Shown here piece by piece: positions 1 through 9,335 of a DNA stretch of 64,000 nucleotides (position 1 is its first letter; each line of letters opens with the position of its first letter). The notes below the pieces were generated by a model. The model made no database searches. It saw only the letters and a list, made by a program, of their open reading frames with translations, and had not been told where the DNA came from. The translations under genes and the position numbers were made by a program. The stretch comes from Zooshikella ganghwensis DSM 15267 (GTDB lineage Bacteria > Pseudomonadota > Gammaproteobacteria > Pseudomonadales > Zooshikellaceae), in the NCBI RefSeq assembly GCF_000428585.1, contig NZ_AUAF01000013.1, forward strand, positions 1-64,000. Direction: 5' to 3'.

Positions 1-1
1 G

Positions 2-175
2 GAGACAACGATTGGTCAGCTAGTAGAAAGGTTTAATATTCAGCGAACCAAAGGCAGAACACTATGGAGCTTGACTAATCGAATTACCCGCAAGCTATTA
101 TCACACAGTTTGTGTGTATTATTTAATAGGAACCAAGGCAATGCTCCTCTTCAGTTAGCTAAATTAATAGGCTAA
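2..175 (+). CDS. IS982-family transposase, C-terminal part (runs off window start)
   Basis: An open frame enters from the left edge and encodes 57 residues before TAA. The text contains the run ETTIGQLVERFNIQ, then RTLWSLTNRITRKLL and a final hydrophobic LAKLIG. This is the pattern of the C-terminus of IS982-type DDE transposases, which carry the last catalytic Glu near ET(T/V)xxxL and an R-x-LW...R-x-x-RK helix. The ORF is too short for automatic callers and most of the gene lies outside the window, so I cannot tell whether the element is intact. The expected terminal inverted repeat should lie within a few tens of bases after the stop, but I could not recognise it without the other end. Confidence 0.7.
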   Translation, partial: ETTIGQLVERFNIQRTKGRTLWSLTNRITRKLLSHSLCVLFNRNQGNAPLQLAKLIG

Positions 176-401
176 AAAGTCGAGCATCGCGTTAAAGTAC
201 AGATAGTGACTTAGGTAAGCATTTTAGTATGTATGCTGTGTAATGAGCTACGGGAAGATTATTAACATAGCATGTTATTACTATCTACTACTCTGTTACG
301 CTTAAAGACAGTATTTAGTGGTGATTGGCTGCTGTAAGATAAAAAGTCAGTATTATTTATAAAACACGAGTATTTTATGAAAGGAGAGAGTGTAAACTTA
401 T

Positions 402-779
402 TTATTCTTGCCAGCTTATAATGCCTTCACCTTGATGTGTTATTTGCCACCAGTCATTATCTGCAGCTTCCTCTTCCTGCCAGAATGTGCCATTACAACG
501 TATCTCAGTGTTAAAAAAATCAAAAGCGTCACGAGCACACTCAATATCTGTTTCCCAAGGTGTTTCAGCTGAGTTAAACCAAATACTCGTAAAGGCCCGG
601 CCAGCTGCTCGCTCAACTACCATAATGGGGATGCTCATACCTTCCCAATCAGCATTATATTGATGGGTGCGTCCTTCTTTATTGAGTAACTCAATGTTAT
701 CAAAACGATCATCCAGCCATTCTTCAATAAGCTCTGGCGTGGTGTTTTTTACATAGATTTCAATATCAGGTAATTGCAT
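402..779 (-). CDS. Small acidic conserved-looking hypothetical protein
   Basis: A 125-residue cytoplasmic-type protein with no signal peptide or membrane segment. It is strongly acidic and rich in Trp, with EEWLDD near residue 20, ADWEG near 45, TSIWFNS near 66, and a Trp-rich C-terminus (NDWWQI). A GAGAG sequence about nine bases upstream serves as ribosome binding site for the ATG. The composition (regular alternation, few low-complexity stretches, good start signal) looks like a real gene. I recall similar small proteins in Pseudomonas-like genomes but cannot name a family or function. It lies downstream of dapE on the same strand, separated by about 300 bases containing a long hairpin, so it is probably its own transcription unit. 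Confidence 0.6.
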   Translation of the reverse strand: MQLPDIEIYVKNTTPELIEEWLDDRFDNIELLNKEGRTHQYNADWEGMSIPIMVVERAAGRAFTSIWFNSAETPWETDIECARDAFDFFNTEIRCNGTFWQEEEAADNDWWQITHQGEGIISWQE

Positions 780-1084
780 GGTTGTTACTCTCTTGGGAAA
801 ACTCGTTATCCAACCCTGTCAAGAGCACCTAAGCTAACACGGGTAGTATAGACCTAGCAATGCTACTAACCAGTTAATCTTTATACCCAATGCTTTTAAT
901 CTGTCGAATTGTGATAATGAAAAGAGAGTTAATGCGTTATACACCAAACGCTGTTTGTATTATTGAGCTTATCGTTACAAATTGAGGTTATGTGTATACA
1001 AGTAATGAAATCATACGGCTAGCCTTATACTAGGCTAACCGTATGATTCACACTGAACTTAGATGTATTTACCTATCAGTGTGG
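780..1084. other. Intergenic region with one long hairpin
   Basis: About 300 bases between dapE and the small acidic protein gene, both on the minus strand. Apart from the hairpin at 1009-1048 and the presumed promoter of the downstream gene, I see no ORF or RNA gene here. A TATACCC heptamer occurs near 882, the same heptamer that ends the palindromic element at 2339-2464, but without a partner arm. Confidence 0.4.
1009..1048 (-). terminator. Long hairpin downstream of dapE
   Basis: Arms 1009-1025 and 1032-1048 pair over 17 positions with one mismatch around a six-base loop. It begins 37 bases after the dapE stop on the minus strand. The following T-run is only three bases on the minus strand, so it is either a weak intrinsic terminator or an mRNA 3'-end stabiliser. 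Confidence 0.45.
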
Positions 1085-2221
1085 TTAGCCCAATAGGTTA
1101 GTCATGATGCGTTCGTAAATTGAGGAAAGGGTTTCAAGCTCAGAAATACGTGTGCACTCATTGACTTTATGGATGGTGTCGTTACAAGGGCCTAACTCGA
1201 TAACCTCGGTACCATAGGGAGCTATAAAACGTCCATCTGATGTGCCACCTGAAGTGGATAGTGTAGAGTGAGTGCCAACCTCCGCGTGAATGGCTGCTTG
1301 GGCGGCATCAATTAAACGTCCTCGTTCTGTTAAAAAGGGACTGCCGAACAACGTCCAGTCAATGTGGTAGTCCAAGTGGTGTTGTTGCAGAATATGATGG
1401 GTTCTGGCTTGAAGCTCTTCTGCAGAAGACTCTGTGGAAAAGCGAAAATTAAACATCACTTGTAGTTCACCAGGCACAACATTACCTGCACCAGTGCCAG
1501 CATGAATGTTCGAAATTTGAAAACTGGTAGCTGGGAAAAAGTCATTGCCTTTATCCCAGTGGGTAGTGGATAAGGCTGCAAGTGCAGGTGCGGCAAGATG
1601 AATGGGATTCTTGACCAGGTGAGGGTAAGCCACGTGACCCTGAATACCTCGAATGGTCAGTTCGCCAGTCAATGAGCCTCGACGACCATTTTTAATGACA
1701 TCGCCGACATGTGCGGTACTTGATGGCTCACCAACAATACACCAATCGATGTAGTCATTGCGGTCACTCAGGTATTCCATTACTTTGCGTGTACCATTGA
1801 CGGCAGGGCCTTCTTCATCACTGGTAATTAACCATGCTAGCGATCCCTGGTGATTGGGGTAGGCGTTAAGAAAGCGCTCAGTAGCCGTCACCATGGCGGC
1901 TAAGCTACCTTTCATATCAGCCGCACCACGTCCATATAAGTAATCATCTTTAATTGTTGGAGTGAAAGGCGGTGTATGCCATTCTTCTTTAGGGCCTGTC
2001 GGTACAACATCGGTATGCCCAGCAAAGGCAAGGACAGGTCCACCGTTTCCTTTGCGTAACCAAATATTATCAACTTCGCCAAAGCGTAAACGCTCGACAT
2101 GAAAACCCAAAGGTTGCAGGCGACTAATGAGGAGGGTTTGACAGTCAGCATCTTCTGGAGTGATAGACGGTCGGGCAATTAGGTCACAGGCTAATGCTAA
2201 AGTGGGTGATGTGGTTGTCAT
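1085..2221 (-). CDS. dapE: Succinyl-diaminopimelate desuccinylase
   Basis: A zinc-dependent M20 amidohydrolase that hydrolyses N-succinyl-L,L-diaminopimelate to L,L-DAP and succinate in the lysine/peptidoglycan precursor pathway. The 378-residue form starting at the ATG at 2221 has the family length. The ORF can be extended 13 codons upstream, but that extension (MCSPHFNG...) is unlike the family. Visible residues are GHTD with His69/Asp71, RGAADMKG with Asp102 as bridging ligand, and SDEEGP with Glu136 (base) and Glu137. These match the E. coli positions with an offset of two to three. The dimerisation lid domain occupies roughly residues 180-290. It works in the same pathway as dapD at 19.0 kb. 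Confidence 0.96.
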   Translation of the reverse strand: MTTTSPTLALACDLIARPSITPEDADCQTLLISRLQPLGFHVERLRFGEVDNIWLRKGNGGPVLAFAGHTDVVPTGPKEEWHTPPFTPTIKDDYLYGRGAADMKGSLAAMVTATERFLNAYPNHQGSLAWLITSDEEGPAVNGTRKVMEYLSDRNDYIDWCIVGEPSSTAHVGDVIKNGRRGSLTGELTIRGIQGHVAYPHLVKNPIHLAAPALAALSTTHWDKGNDFFPATSFQISNIHAGTGAGNVVPGELQVMFNFRFSTESSAEELQARTHHILQQHHLDYHIDWTLFGSPFLTERGRLIDAAQAAIHAEVGTHSTLSTSGGTSDGRFIAPYGTEVIELGPCNDTIHKVNECTRISELETLSSIYERIMTNLLG

Positions 2222-2338
2222 AAAGCAGCTATTGCTCCCATTGAAATGGGGGGAACACACATAATATGCGCATCAGTTTTTGTTACCCCTCCATACATAC
2301 TGGTCAGATCAGAGAGTTTGTGAGTGTCGACTTTCTTT

Positions 2339-2464
2339 TATACCCTTCACGAATCATTTTTAGGGTTTGTTGTCAGCGCTCTTCACCCCAGTCACTTATT
2401 AATATAAGCTCCGGGGGGGGCATCGCTTGACGGCCGCCCCTAAAAAACCTTCGTTTTGGGTATA
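2339..2464. repeat. 126-bp imperfect palindromic element (MITE-like)
   Basis: The stretch starts TATACCC and ends GGGTATA. Read from either end it follows the same pattern: TATACCC, three variable bases, ACGAA, three variable bases, TTTTTAGGG, six variable bases, GTC then AGCG with one extra A on one side, then a C-rich block. The centre is CTTAT-TA-ATATAAG. The whole element can therefore fold as one long interrupted hairpin. It lies between nth and dapE, has no coding capacity, and includes a run of eight G (2413-2420). Terminal inverted repeats, small size and full-length palindromy are typical of miniature inverted-repeat elements. Copy number cannot be judged from this window. Confidence 0.6.
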
Positions 2465-2502
2465 TTATGGAATTGGATAAAAAAATAGTTGGGCAAGTCG
2501 TC

Positions 2503-3138
2503 CTAAGCTATCGTTTTTTCTTTGTATTCACATAAGTCTTCAATAATACAGGAGCCACATTGAGGTTTTCGGGCTTTGCATACATAGCGACCATGTAAAA
2601 TTAACCAGTGATGGGCTTCCATTAAAAACTCCTTGGGTACAAGGCGCAGTAAACGCTTTTCTACTTCATGTACATTCTTACCTGGTGCAATGCCTGTTCG
2701 GTTAGACAGGCGAAAGATATGGGTATCAACTGCCATAGTGGGCTGTTGAAATGCGGTATTTAACACAACATTAGCTGTTTTTCTCCCTACGCCTGGGAGC
2801 GACTCCAATGCTTCTCGGGTATCAGGTACTTCTGCGTTATATTTTTCTATAAGAATTTGACAGGTTTTGATGATATTTTCGGCTTTCGCATTGTATAAAC
2901 CAATGGTTTTAATATACGACTTAAGCTTGGTTAAACCGAGGGCAAGTATTTTTTCTGGTGTGTTGGCAACAGGAAACAGCTTAACGGTAGCCTTATTGAC
3001 ACCTACATCCGTTGCCTGTGCCGAAAGTATAACCGCAATCAGGAGCTCAAAAGGCGTAGTGTAGTTTAACTCGGTGGCTGGGTTGGGGTTTTGGGCCTTG
3101 AGTCGAGAAAATATTTGCTGTCGTTTTTCTTTATTCAT
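2503..3138 (-). CDS. nth: Endonuclease III, DNA glycosylase/AP lyase
   Basis: A base-excision repair enzyme that removes oxidised pyrimidines and nicks the AP site. The protein is 211 residues, the same as the E. coli enzyme. The helix-hairpin-helix LPGVGRKTA sits at about 114-122 with catalytic Lys120, and Asp138 lies in VDTH. The [4Fe-4S] cluster Cys187, Cys194, Cys197 and Cys203 follow the C-x6-C-x2-C-x5-C pattern exactly. It lies directly behind rnfE, 39 bases away on the same strand, an arrangement conserved with E. coli and Pseudomonas, so it is probably the last gene of the rnf transcript. Confidence 0.97.
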   Translation of the reverse strand: MNKEKRQQIFSRLKAQNPNPATELNYTTPFELLIAVILSAQATDVGVNKATVKLFPVANTPEKILALGLTKLKSYIKTIGLYNAKAENIIKTCQILIEKYNAEVPDTREALESLPGVGRKTANVVLNTAFQQPTMAVDTHIFRLSNRTGIAPGKNVHEVEKRLLRLVPKEFLMEAHHWLILHGRYVCKARKPQCGSCIIEDLCEYKEKTIA

Positions 3139-3177
3139 TTTACTTTCATAGGTAATGAAACTGCGCTATGACAGGAG

Positions 3178-3894
3178 TTAATTTATCTGGCCCGTTACCC
3201 TAACACGTTTGCTACCTTTTTCAACGGGCGCCGACTTTTGTTTAGCCCGCTCAGCCAGGTTTTGGTCAATGATATTTTTGAGTGCGATCAAAAAGCCCAT
3301 AAAAACAAAGGCGCCAGGCGGCAGGATAGCAAACAGAAACTTTTTATAGTCAGTAATTAAGGTTATCTCCCAGTTGCGAGCAACATCACCCAGCAGAAGA
3401 TGCATATTACTGAATAAGGTACCTTGACCAATTAGCTCTCTCATGGCACCCAGTAAAAGCAGGATTGATGCGAAACCAAGCCCCATTGTAAAGCCATCGA
3501 CTACAGATGGTACTAACGCACTTTTAGCGGCAAAACTGTCAGCTCGGCCCAGAATAATACAGTTGGTAACTATGAGCGGGATAAAAATACCCAGGATTTG
3601 GTATAGCTCATAAGTGAAGGCTTGCATTAGCAGCTCAACACAGGTGGTAAATGAAGCAATGATCATGACGAACGCAGGTAAACGGATGGCATCGGTTACC
3701 TGTTTGCGGATGAGGGATACTACCAGGTTTGAGCAGGTTAATACTACGGTTGTTGCTAACCCTAATCCTAAAGCGTTAACAACACTATTTGATACACCAA
3801 GTAGGGGGCAAAGCCCTAATAGTTGAACAATGGCTGGGTTATTTTTCCAAAAGCCATCAGCCGCGACAGTGGACAGTGGTTTACTCGCCATCAT
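3178..3894 (-). CDS. rnfE: Rnf complex subunit E, integral membrane
   Basis: One of two homologous membrane subunits (with RnfA) of the Rnf/Rsx complex, which couples ferredoxin-NAD electron transfer to ion movement or, in E. coli, reduces SoxR. It has 238 residues with about six transmembrane helices and the signature [20 protein letters not shown] near residue 26, plus the second-half motif TNCIILGRA. The C-terminus ends in a basic soluble tail (residues 205-238). The start overlaps the end of rnfG by 14 bases, which implies translational coupling. Confidence 0.96.
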   Translation of the reverse strand: MMASKPLSTVAADGFWKNNPAIVQLLGLCPLLGVSNSVVNALGLGLATTVVLTCSNLVVSLIRKQVTDAIRLPAFVMIIASFTTCVELLMQAFTYELYQILGIFIPLIVTNCIILGRADSFAAKSALVPSVVDGFTMGLGFASILLLLGAMRELIGQGTLFSNMHLLLGDVARNWEITLITDYKKFLFAILPPGAFVFMGFLIALKNIIDQNLAERAKQKSAPVEKGSKRVRVTGQIN

Positions 3895-4534
3895 GAGTCC
3901 TCAGTTGTTGCAGACCTTGTTGAAATAGGGTGTCTTGATGCTTGTTAAAGTAACTTAAGGTGCGCTTAATCGAGCCAACTACTGCTCTAGGGGTAATCGT
4001 AGCGCCTGTGAATTGATCAAAATCACCACCATCTTTTTTGACTGCCCATCGATCTTGGTCGGGATTAGTTAATGACTTTCCAGAAAAGCCAAGAATCCAG
4101 TCTGATACTTTGGTGTCAATGGCATCGCCTAGACCAGGTGTTTCTTTATGAGATATGACGCGTACACCACTCAGTGAGCCATCAGCGTAGATGCCGACAA
4201 GCAATAAAATTCGGCCATTATAACCATCAGGTGCTGTTGCAGGCAGGATGATGGCTGTGGGTTGCTGCTTTTGAAAGGCTACGTAGCCATGAGTAGCCTT
4301 TTCATTGCCCAGGTCTTCATTGGGGGCAATAGTGACTGTGGTTTTAAGTAAGTCATTGTCATGACTTTCTTCAGGCAGAATTTCATATAATGCTTTGGCT
4401 TCTGCCTGACGAATTTGGTCTGCAATTCGGTCTTTGGTTAATGCATAAGTAACAGCAATAACACCAACCGTCAGTGTCGCAAAAACACCTAGTAGCAAGC
4501 TGTTACGGGTAATGGCAATCCCTATTACATTCAT
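3881..4534 (-). CDS. rnfG: Rnf complex subunit G, flavoprotein
   Basis: The periplasmic subunit with a covalently bound FMN. The protein is 217 residues with one N-terminal membrane anchor (about 10-32) followed by an FMN-binding domain. The flavinylation motif TGATIT lies at 176-181, with Thr179 as the expected phosphothreonyl-FMN attachment site; the family motif is S/T-G-A-T-x-S/T. The upstream HKETPGLGD (about 130-137) is the usual family signature. It is six bases after rnfD in the operon and overlaps rnfE. Confidence 0.96.
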   Translation of the reverse strand: MNVIGIAITRNSLLLGVFATLTVGVIAVTYALTKDRIADQIRQAEAKALYEILPEESHDNDLLKTTVTIAPNEDLGNEKATHGYVAFQKQQPTAIILPATAPDGYNGRILLLVGIYADGSLSGVRVISHKETPGLGDAIDTKVSDWILGFSGKSLTNPDQDRWAVKKDGGDFDQFTGATITPRAVVGSIKRTLSYFNKHQDTLFQQGLQQLRTHDGE

Positions 4535-4540
4535 GGGTCG

Positions 4541-5599
4541 TTAATCCGGTTTGGCTAAGCCACGATTAGGCTTTTTATGGCCATAGGTTCTAGGTTGGGT
4601 GTAGTAGTCAATGGTGGGGGCTGCCATGTTCATCAGAAGGACCGCAAAGGCAACGCCGTCAGGGTACCCCCCCCAAGTGCGGATGATATAGGTCAGTGCA
4701 CCAATGCCTGCACCAAAAATGAAGCGCCCTTTATTACTGGTTGCAGAAGTCACGGGATCAGTAATAATAAAAAATGCACCTAGCATCGTGGCGCCGCTTA
4801 ACCAGTGAAAAAGTGGAGAGCCGTGACTGTCTGAGCCTTCACCACCATAAAATAAGGTAGCCATTACACCCAGCATAAGCAGCATGCCTGCAGGTGCATG
4901 CCAGGTGAAAACACGCTTATATAGAAGCCAGCATCCACCCAACATGTAAGCTAAACTGACCCATTGCCAGCCTTTGCCTGCCCAGTCAGAAAAAACGGGG
5001 TTGGTTGCCCACAACTCTTCGATGGTCAGGCTAGTATTTTCACGAAAGATATCTAAAGGTGTGGCCATGGTCATTGCATCCAGCGAGCTAACAGGCATGT
5101 TACCAGCAAACAGCTGGATTGAGGCTATAAGGTCGAGAACACCTTGACCTTCGCGCACGCCTAATGCTGGAAGCCAGGCGCTCATTTCCAAGGGAAATGA
5201 TACGAGCAATAACACATAACCCAACATGGCAGGATTAAAGAGGTTTTGCCCCATGCCCCCATAAAGGTGCTTGCCAATAATAATGGCAAAGCTGGTGCCG
5301 ATAAGTGTCAGCCACCAGGGAGCCGATGGAGGAATCGCCAGTGCAAGAAGAGCAGCAGTGACAACAGCCGTATAGTCTTGCAGGAAAAAGCGAATAGGTC
5401 GCTTACGCAGTTTTATAATCAATGCTTCACAGCCAACAGCCACTAGTGAAGCCCATACCAGGTTGATAAGAACTCCCCAGCCAAAAAAGTAAACACTCAC
5501 TAATAACCCAGGAATCAAGGCTATTAAGACATTAAGCATGATTGCCTGTGTTGAGCTGGCCTTGCGAGTATGCGGTGAGGTTTGTCGAATGAGTGTCAT
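4541..5599 (-). CDS. rnfD: Rnf complex subunit D, membrane flavoprotein
   Basis: A multi-pass membrane subunit of 352 residues related to NqrB. The N-terminus is soluble, then about nine to ten helices follow. The motif DAMTMATPLD puts Thr180 at the position of the covalent FMN threonine of this family; the usual SGAT is here TMAT. NPAMLGY (about 122-128) and ITDPVTS (about 279-285) are further family signatures. It sits between rnfC (12 bases) and rnfG (6 bases). Confidence 0.95.
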   Translation of the reverse strand: MTLIRQTSPHTRKASSTQAIMLNVLIALIPGLLVSVYFFGWGVLINLVWASLVAVGCEALIIKLRKRPIRFFLQDYTAVVTAALLALAIPPSAPWWLTLIGTSFAIIIGKHLYGGMGQNLFNPAMLGYVLLLVSFPLEMSAWLPALGVREGQGVLDLIASIQLFAGNMPVSSLDAMTMATPLDIFRENTSLTIEELWATNPVFSDWAGKGWQWVSLAYMLGGCWLLYKRVFTWHAPAGMLLMLGVMATLFYGGEGSDSHGSPLFHWLSGATMLGAFFIITDPVTSATSNKGRFIFGAGIGALTYIIRTWGGYPDGVAFAVLLMNMAAPTIDYYTQPRTYGHKKPNRGLAKPD

Positions 5600-5611
5600 A
5601 GCATAACCTCT

Positions 5612-7864
5612 TTAGGCATCAGCAAGGGAAGATGATGGTTGTTGCTGGTGTTCAGCAAGTGCTGACTCGGCTTCAGATAAAGCTTTTTCTGAAGCCTCAA
5701 TTTCCTCTTTTGGGGGCGCTGTATCAGCATGCTCAGCCAGTTTATTAAGCTTCCGGAGCTGAGCTTTGGCCATTGCCACTTGGATTTTAAGGGTTTTGGT
5801 TTTTTCATCTAATGGGGGTTTTTTAGGCTTTTTACTTGCAGCCTCTTTTGAGGGGGAAGGAGCTTCAGTAGAAGTTTTCGCCTTGGCAAGAGCTTGTTCT
5901 GCTTCAGCAAGTGCAACTTGTTTTCCGGCAATAGTGGCTTGGAGAGCATCTTGGTCGGCTGCATTGTTTTCAGCCGCTGCAGCATAAGCACGTTCCGCTT
6001 TCTTGAGTGCTGCTTTCGCTTGTGCCAATTTTATTTGCAGCACTTTTAGGTCAGGACCTGAGCTTGCGTTTTCCTTTGAGTTGCTTGTAGTCGCTTTTTC
6101 TACAGGGGGGGCAGCCTGATTCGAGTCGTTCGGGGTGGCAGCAGCCAGGGCTGTTTCAAGTGATTGCTGCTGCTGTTGCAACCGATCTAAATCTTCTTGT
6201 TGTTTAACATCGGGCGTTGACTCACTTTGTTCAATATTGCGTTGTAACTTTTTCAATTGTGCACTGACCATGGCCAGTTGGATTTTTAACTCTTTCTGCT
6301 CTGCAGTCAGCTGAGGTTTGGACTTGTTGGGCGCTTTTTTAGCTTTGGCTCTTTCCAGCGCTGCTTGAATTTCCTGTTTTGGTTGCTGATCAGAGGCCGC
6401 TTTTTCAGCTGCCGCTGCTTTTAGGCGTGCTGCTTTTTCGGCATTGGCTTTGCGCTTAGCTTCTTTAGCTGCCGTCTCTTTTGCTAGACGATCCTGTCTG
6501 GCTTCAAAGCGCTGTTTAGATTGTGCAGCTTTTTGTTGCATCAGCTCCTGCTGGCGAATGATACCTTTAGCCCCCCGGTAATATTGCACCAGAGGAATAT
6601 GGCTTGGGCAAACATAAGCACAAGCACCACACTCAATGCAGTCAAACAAGTTATGGTGTTGCAGTTGAGCATACTCTTTACCCTGAGCAAACCAAAACAG
6701 CTGTTGTGGGAGTAGTGAAACAGGGCATGCCTCCGCGCAGTGACCACAACGAATACAAGATTGAGCAGGAGACGCGGGGGGTAGTTCAGTCTGGGTAGCT
6801 GCAATTAAGCAATTCGTGGTTTTGATAATAGGTACGGCGAGTGATTGCAGGGTGAAGCCCATCATGGGGCCACCCATCACTAAACGTCCCAGGTGTTCTG
6901 AGTGTAAGCTTGCCTGCTCTAATAGAAAGTCAACAGGAGTGCCTAGCCTGACTTCAAAGTTGCCTGGTTGCTGAAGAGCTTCTCCTGTAACAGTTGTTAT
7001 TCGAGAGATAAGTGGTTTTCCAAGAATAACTGCATCGTGAATTGCCGCTGCAGTACCCACATTTTGACAAAGGATGCCGATATCTGCAGGCAAGCTACCG
7101 CTGGGTACTTCTTTGCCCGTGAGAATTTGAATAAGTTGTTTTTCGCCACCAGAGGGGTATTTGGTTGGAAATACCACTATTTCTATAGTGGTATTCTTGG
7201 CCGCTTTTTTTAAGGCCACAATGGCTTCAGGCTTGTTATCTTCAACGCCTAACAAGCACTCTGTAGGTTTAACCAAATGTTGAAGAATCTGAATACCACT
7301 AATAATTTGGTCTGCTCGCTCCCTCATCAGCATGTCATCTGCTGTTATATAAGGTTCGCACTCCGTACCGTTGATAATGAGCGTCTTAATCGCAGACTCT
7401 GCGCGAGCTGCTAACTTCACAGCAGTAGGAAAACCTGCACCACCTAAGCCTGTAATACCTGCTTGCTGAATAGTTTCAAGTAAGGCTTCTGTAGATAACG
7501 ATGCGTAGTCTTCATTGGTTTTTAATGCAACCCATTGGTCCAGTCCATCACTTTGGATTTCAATACAAGGCTCAAACATGCCCGATGCATGAGGGACAGC
7601 CATAGGGCCTATATTGGTTACCGTACCTGATACGGAAGCATGAACGGGTGCACTGACAAAACCATTAGCGCGGGCAATACATTGTCCTGTTAGTACATAG
7701 TCTCCAACAGCAACAATAGGTTCGGCGGGTGCGCCTATGTGCTGGCTTAAAGGCAGTACAACCTTATCAGGTAGTGCGGCAATTTTGATGGGCAGCTGTG
7801 TTGACTGATGCTTGTTTTCGGGGGGATGAATTCCGCCGGTTAAAGGCCAAGTTTTACGAGTCAT
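5612..7864 (-). CDS. rnfC: Rnf complex subunit C with long Ala/Lys/Glu-rich tail
   Basis: The peripheral subunit that contacts NADH and ferredoxin. The core is about 435 residues: N-terminal domain, Rossmann-like FMN/NADH region with [12 protein letters not shown] near 140, SLBB domain, then two [4Fe-4S] motifs, [11 protein letters not shown] near 369-379 and [11 protein letters not shown] near 408-418. Beyond residue 435 a roughly 315-residue hydrophilic coiled-coil-like tail follows. It is rich in Ala, Lys, Gln and Glu and contains at least three related segments of the type LKIQ-AM--AQL-KL (the last near 692-706). Such tails of varying length are known in E. coli and Pseudomonas RnfC. The ATG overlaps the rnfB stop by four bases. 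Confidence 0.96.
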   Translation of the reverse strand: MTRKTWPLTGGIHPPENKHQSTQLPIKIAALPDKVVLPLSQHIGAPAEPIVAVGDYVLTGQCIARANGFVSAPVHASVSGTVTNIGPMAVPHASGMFEPCIEIQSDGLDQWVALKTNEDYASLSTEALLETIQQAGITGLGGAGFPTAVKLAARAESAIKTLIINGTECEPYITADDMLMRERADQIISGIQILQHLVKPTECLLGVEDNKPEAIVALKKAAKNTTIEIVVFPTKYPSGGEKQLIQILTGKEVPSGSLPADIGILCQNVGTAAAIHDAVILGKPLISRITTVTGEALQQPGNFEVRLGTPVDFLLEQASLHSEHLGRLVMGGPMMGFTLQSLAVPIIKTTNCLIAATQTELPPASPAQSCIRCGHCAEACPVSLLPQQLFWFAQGKEYAQLQHHNLFDCIECGACAYVCPSHIPLVQYYRGAKGIIRQQELMQQKAAQSKQRFEARQDRLAKETAAKEAKRKANAEKAARLKAAAAEKAASDQQPKQEIQAALERAKAKKAPNKSKPQLTAEQKELKIQLAMVSAQLKKLQRNIEQSESTPDVKQQEDLDRLQQQQQSLETALAAATPNDSNQAAPPVEKATTSNSKENASSGPDLKVLQIKLAQAKAALKKAERAYAAAAENNAADQDALQATIAGKQVALAEAEQALAKAKTSTEAPSPSKEAASKKPKKPPLDEKTKTLKIQVAMAKAQLRKLNKLAEHADTAPPKEEIEASEKALSEAESALAEHQQQPSSSLADA

Positions 7865-8445
7865 GCAGCATGCCCCCGTCCAGCATCAGTAGCTATTAAT
7901 TTCACCGGGGCGGGTGGTAGCTCCCATGACCAGGTTTTGGTTGTTACTTCAATGGGTCTCATTTCAATACAGTCAACAGGGCAGGGCTCAACACAAAGGT
8001 CACAGCCAGTACATTCATTAGCAATCACAGTGTGCATTTGCTTGGCTGCACCAAGAATGGCATCAACAGGACAGGCCTGAATGCACTTTGTGCAGCCAAT
8101 ACACTCATCTTCTCTGATATAGGCAACGGTTCGAGGTTTTTCCTCACCATGAGCTTCATCCAGCGGCATAGGCTCGACATCAAGCAAGTCCGCAAGTGAG
8201 GCAATGGTGCTTTCACCACCTGGTGGACACTTGTTGATAACATCACCATCGGCAATTGCCTCGGCGTAGGGCCTGCATCCAGGATAGCCACATTGGCCAC
8301 ACTGGGTTTGAGGCAACAATGCATTGATTTGATCAACGAGTGGATCGCCTTCTACTTTGAACCGCACTGAAGCAAAGCCAAGTATGGCACCAAAAATTAA
8401 TGCCAATGTCAGCAGAGCAAGTATGGCGTAGACAATTATCTCCAT
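7861..8445 (-). CDS. rnfB: Rnf complex subunit B, iron-sulfur protein
   Basis: A membrane-anchored ferredoxin-like subunit that passes electrons from ferredoxin into the complex. It has 194 residues: an N-terminal transmembrane helix (about 5-27), a 4Fe-4S domain with CGQCGYPGC and a later Cys in NKCPPGG, and a C-terminal double-cluster ferredoxin domain with [12 protein letters not shown] and [12 protein letters not shown]. All cluster cysteines are present. It lies 27 bases behind rnfA and is coupled to rnfC by a four-base overlap. Confidence 0.96.
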   Translation of the reverse strand: MEIIVYAILALLTLALIFGAILGFASVRFKVEGDPLVDQINALLPQTQCGQCGYPGCRPYAEAIADGDVINKCPPGGESTIASLADLLDVEPMPLDEAHGEEKPRTVAYIREDECIGCTKCIQACPVDAILGAAKQMHTVIANECTGCDLCVEPCPVDCIEMRPIEVTTKTWSWELPPAPVKLIATDAGRGHAA

Positions 8446-8472
8446 GAGTGACTGCCTGTGATTAACTACAAA

Positions 8473-9069
8473 TTAAAGCTTGATAAGTCCAGTAAAGCCC
8501 ATAAAGGCCAGTGACATTAAACCTGCGGTGATCATGCCTATAGCTGCACCACGAAAAGGCTGGGGCACATCAGCTAAGGCTAGTCGTTCACGCATTGCCG
8601 AAAACATAACTAACACCAGTGAAAAGCCAACGGCAGCACCAAAGCCATAAGCTGCAGACTCCAGTAGTGAGCTGTGTAGCCGGTTACTATTAAGTAGGGC
8701 AACACCAAGCACAGCACAGTTAGAAGTGATCAGTGGTAGAAACACACCGAGTACACGATAAAGCAGGGGGCTGGTTTTGCGGACAACCATTTCAGTAAAT
8801 TGCACAACAACAGCTATGACAAGGATAAAGGCAATGGTTTTTAAAAAAGTTAAGTCCAGAGGCTTTAAAATGTACTCATAAGTGATATAGCTAGTGATTG
8901 ATGCCAGGGTGAGGACAAATGTGGTTGCCAGTGACATGCCCATGGCTGTTTCCAATTTATTGGAAACCCCCATAAATGGGCAGAGTCCCAGGAACTGCAC
9001 AAGTACAAAGTTGTTCACCAAAATTGCACTGGTCAAAATAAGTGCAATTTCACTGGCTGAATCAAGCAT
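8473..9069 (-). CDS. rnfA: Rnf complex subunit A, integral membrane
   Basis: The first gene of the rnf operon. It encodes a 198-residue protein with about six hydrophobic helices, homologous to RnfE but of opposite membrane topology. Family signatures are [15 protein letters not shown] (about 24-38) and [13 protein letters not shown] (about 113-125). The operon promoter should lie in the 266 bases between it and metG; I found a small inverted repeat (TTATGCC/GGCATAA near 9169-9198) there but no convincing -35/-10 pair. Confidence 0.96.
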   Translation of the reverse strand: MLDSASEIALILTSAILVNNFVLVQFLGLCPFMGVSNKLETAMGMSLATTFVLTLASITSYITYEYILKPLDLTFLKTIAFILVIAVVVQFTEMVVRKTSPLLYRVLGVFLPLITSNCAVLGVALLNSNRLHSSLLESAAYGFGAAVGFSLVLVMFSAMRERLALADVPQPFRGAAIGMITAGLMSLAFMGFTGLIKL

Positions 9070-9335
9070 GCTTAAAATACCATCTACTGGAAAAGTGCGA
9101 TAAAACGCAGTGATTTAACGGGAGTTGTCACTAAATGGCTGAATGACTATTATCAGCCAGCTTTTTATGCCATACAAGATGATAAGGCATAAGTTTTAAG
9201 TCAAATATGTTATAAGCTTAATTGGCATTGCTATAGGGAGTGGCTACTTCCATTACTAAAGTTCATGATATGGACATACTGAGTTTGTTAAAAACAGCAG
9301 CCAATATCATAACCATCCGCTATCTTGGCTAGCGA

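Noticed and set aside
2413-2420. G8 tract as a phase-variation switch
   Set aside because: It lies in the non-coding palindromic element and not in or just before a coding start.
5766-5987. Ala-rich frame opposite the rnfC tail
   Set aside because: It is the reverse-strand shadow of the repetitive Ala/Lys codons of rnfC.
9169-9198. TTATGCC/GGCATAA inverted repeat as rnf operator or terminator
   Set aside because: Short stem, long loop, no promoter recognised nearby and no known regulator motif.
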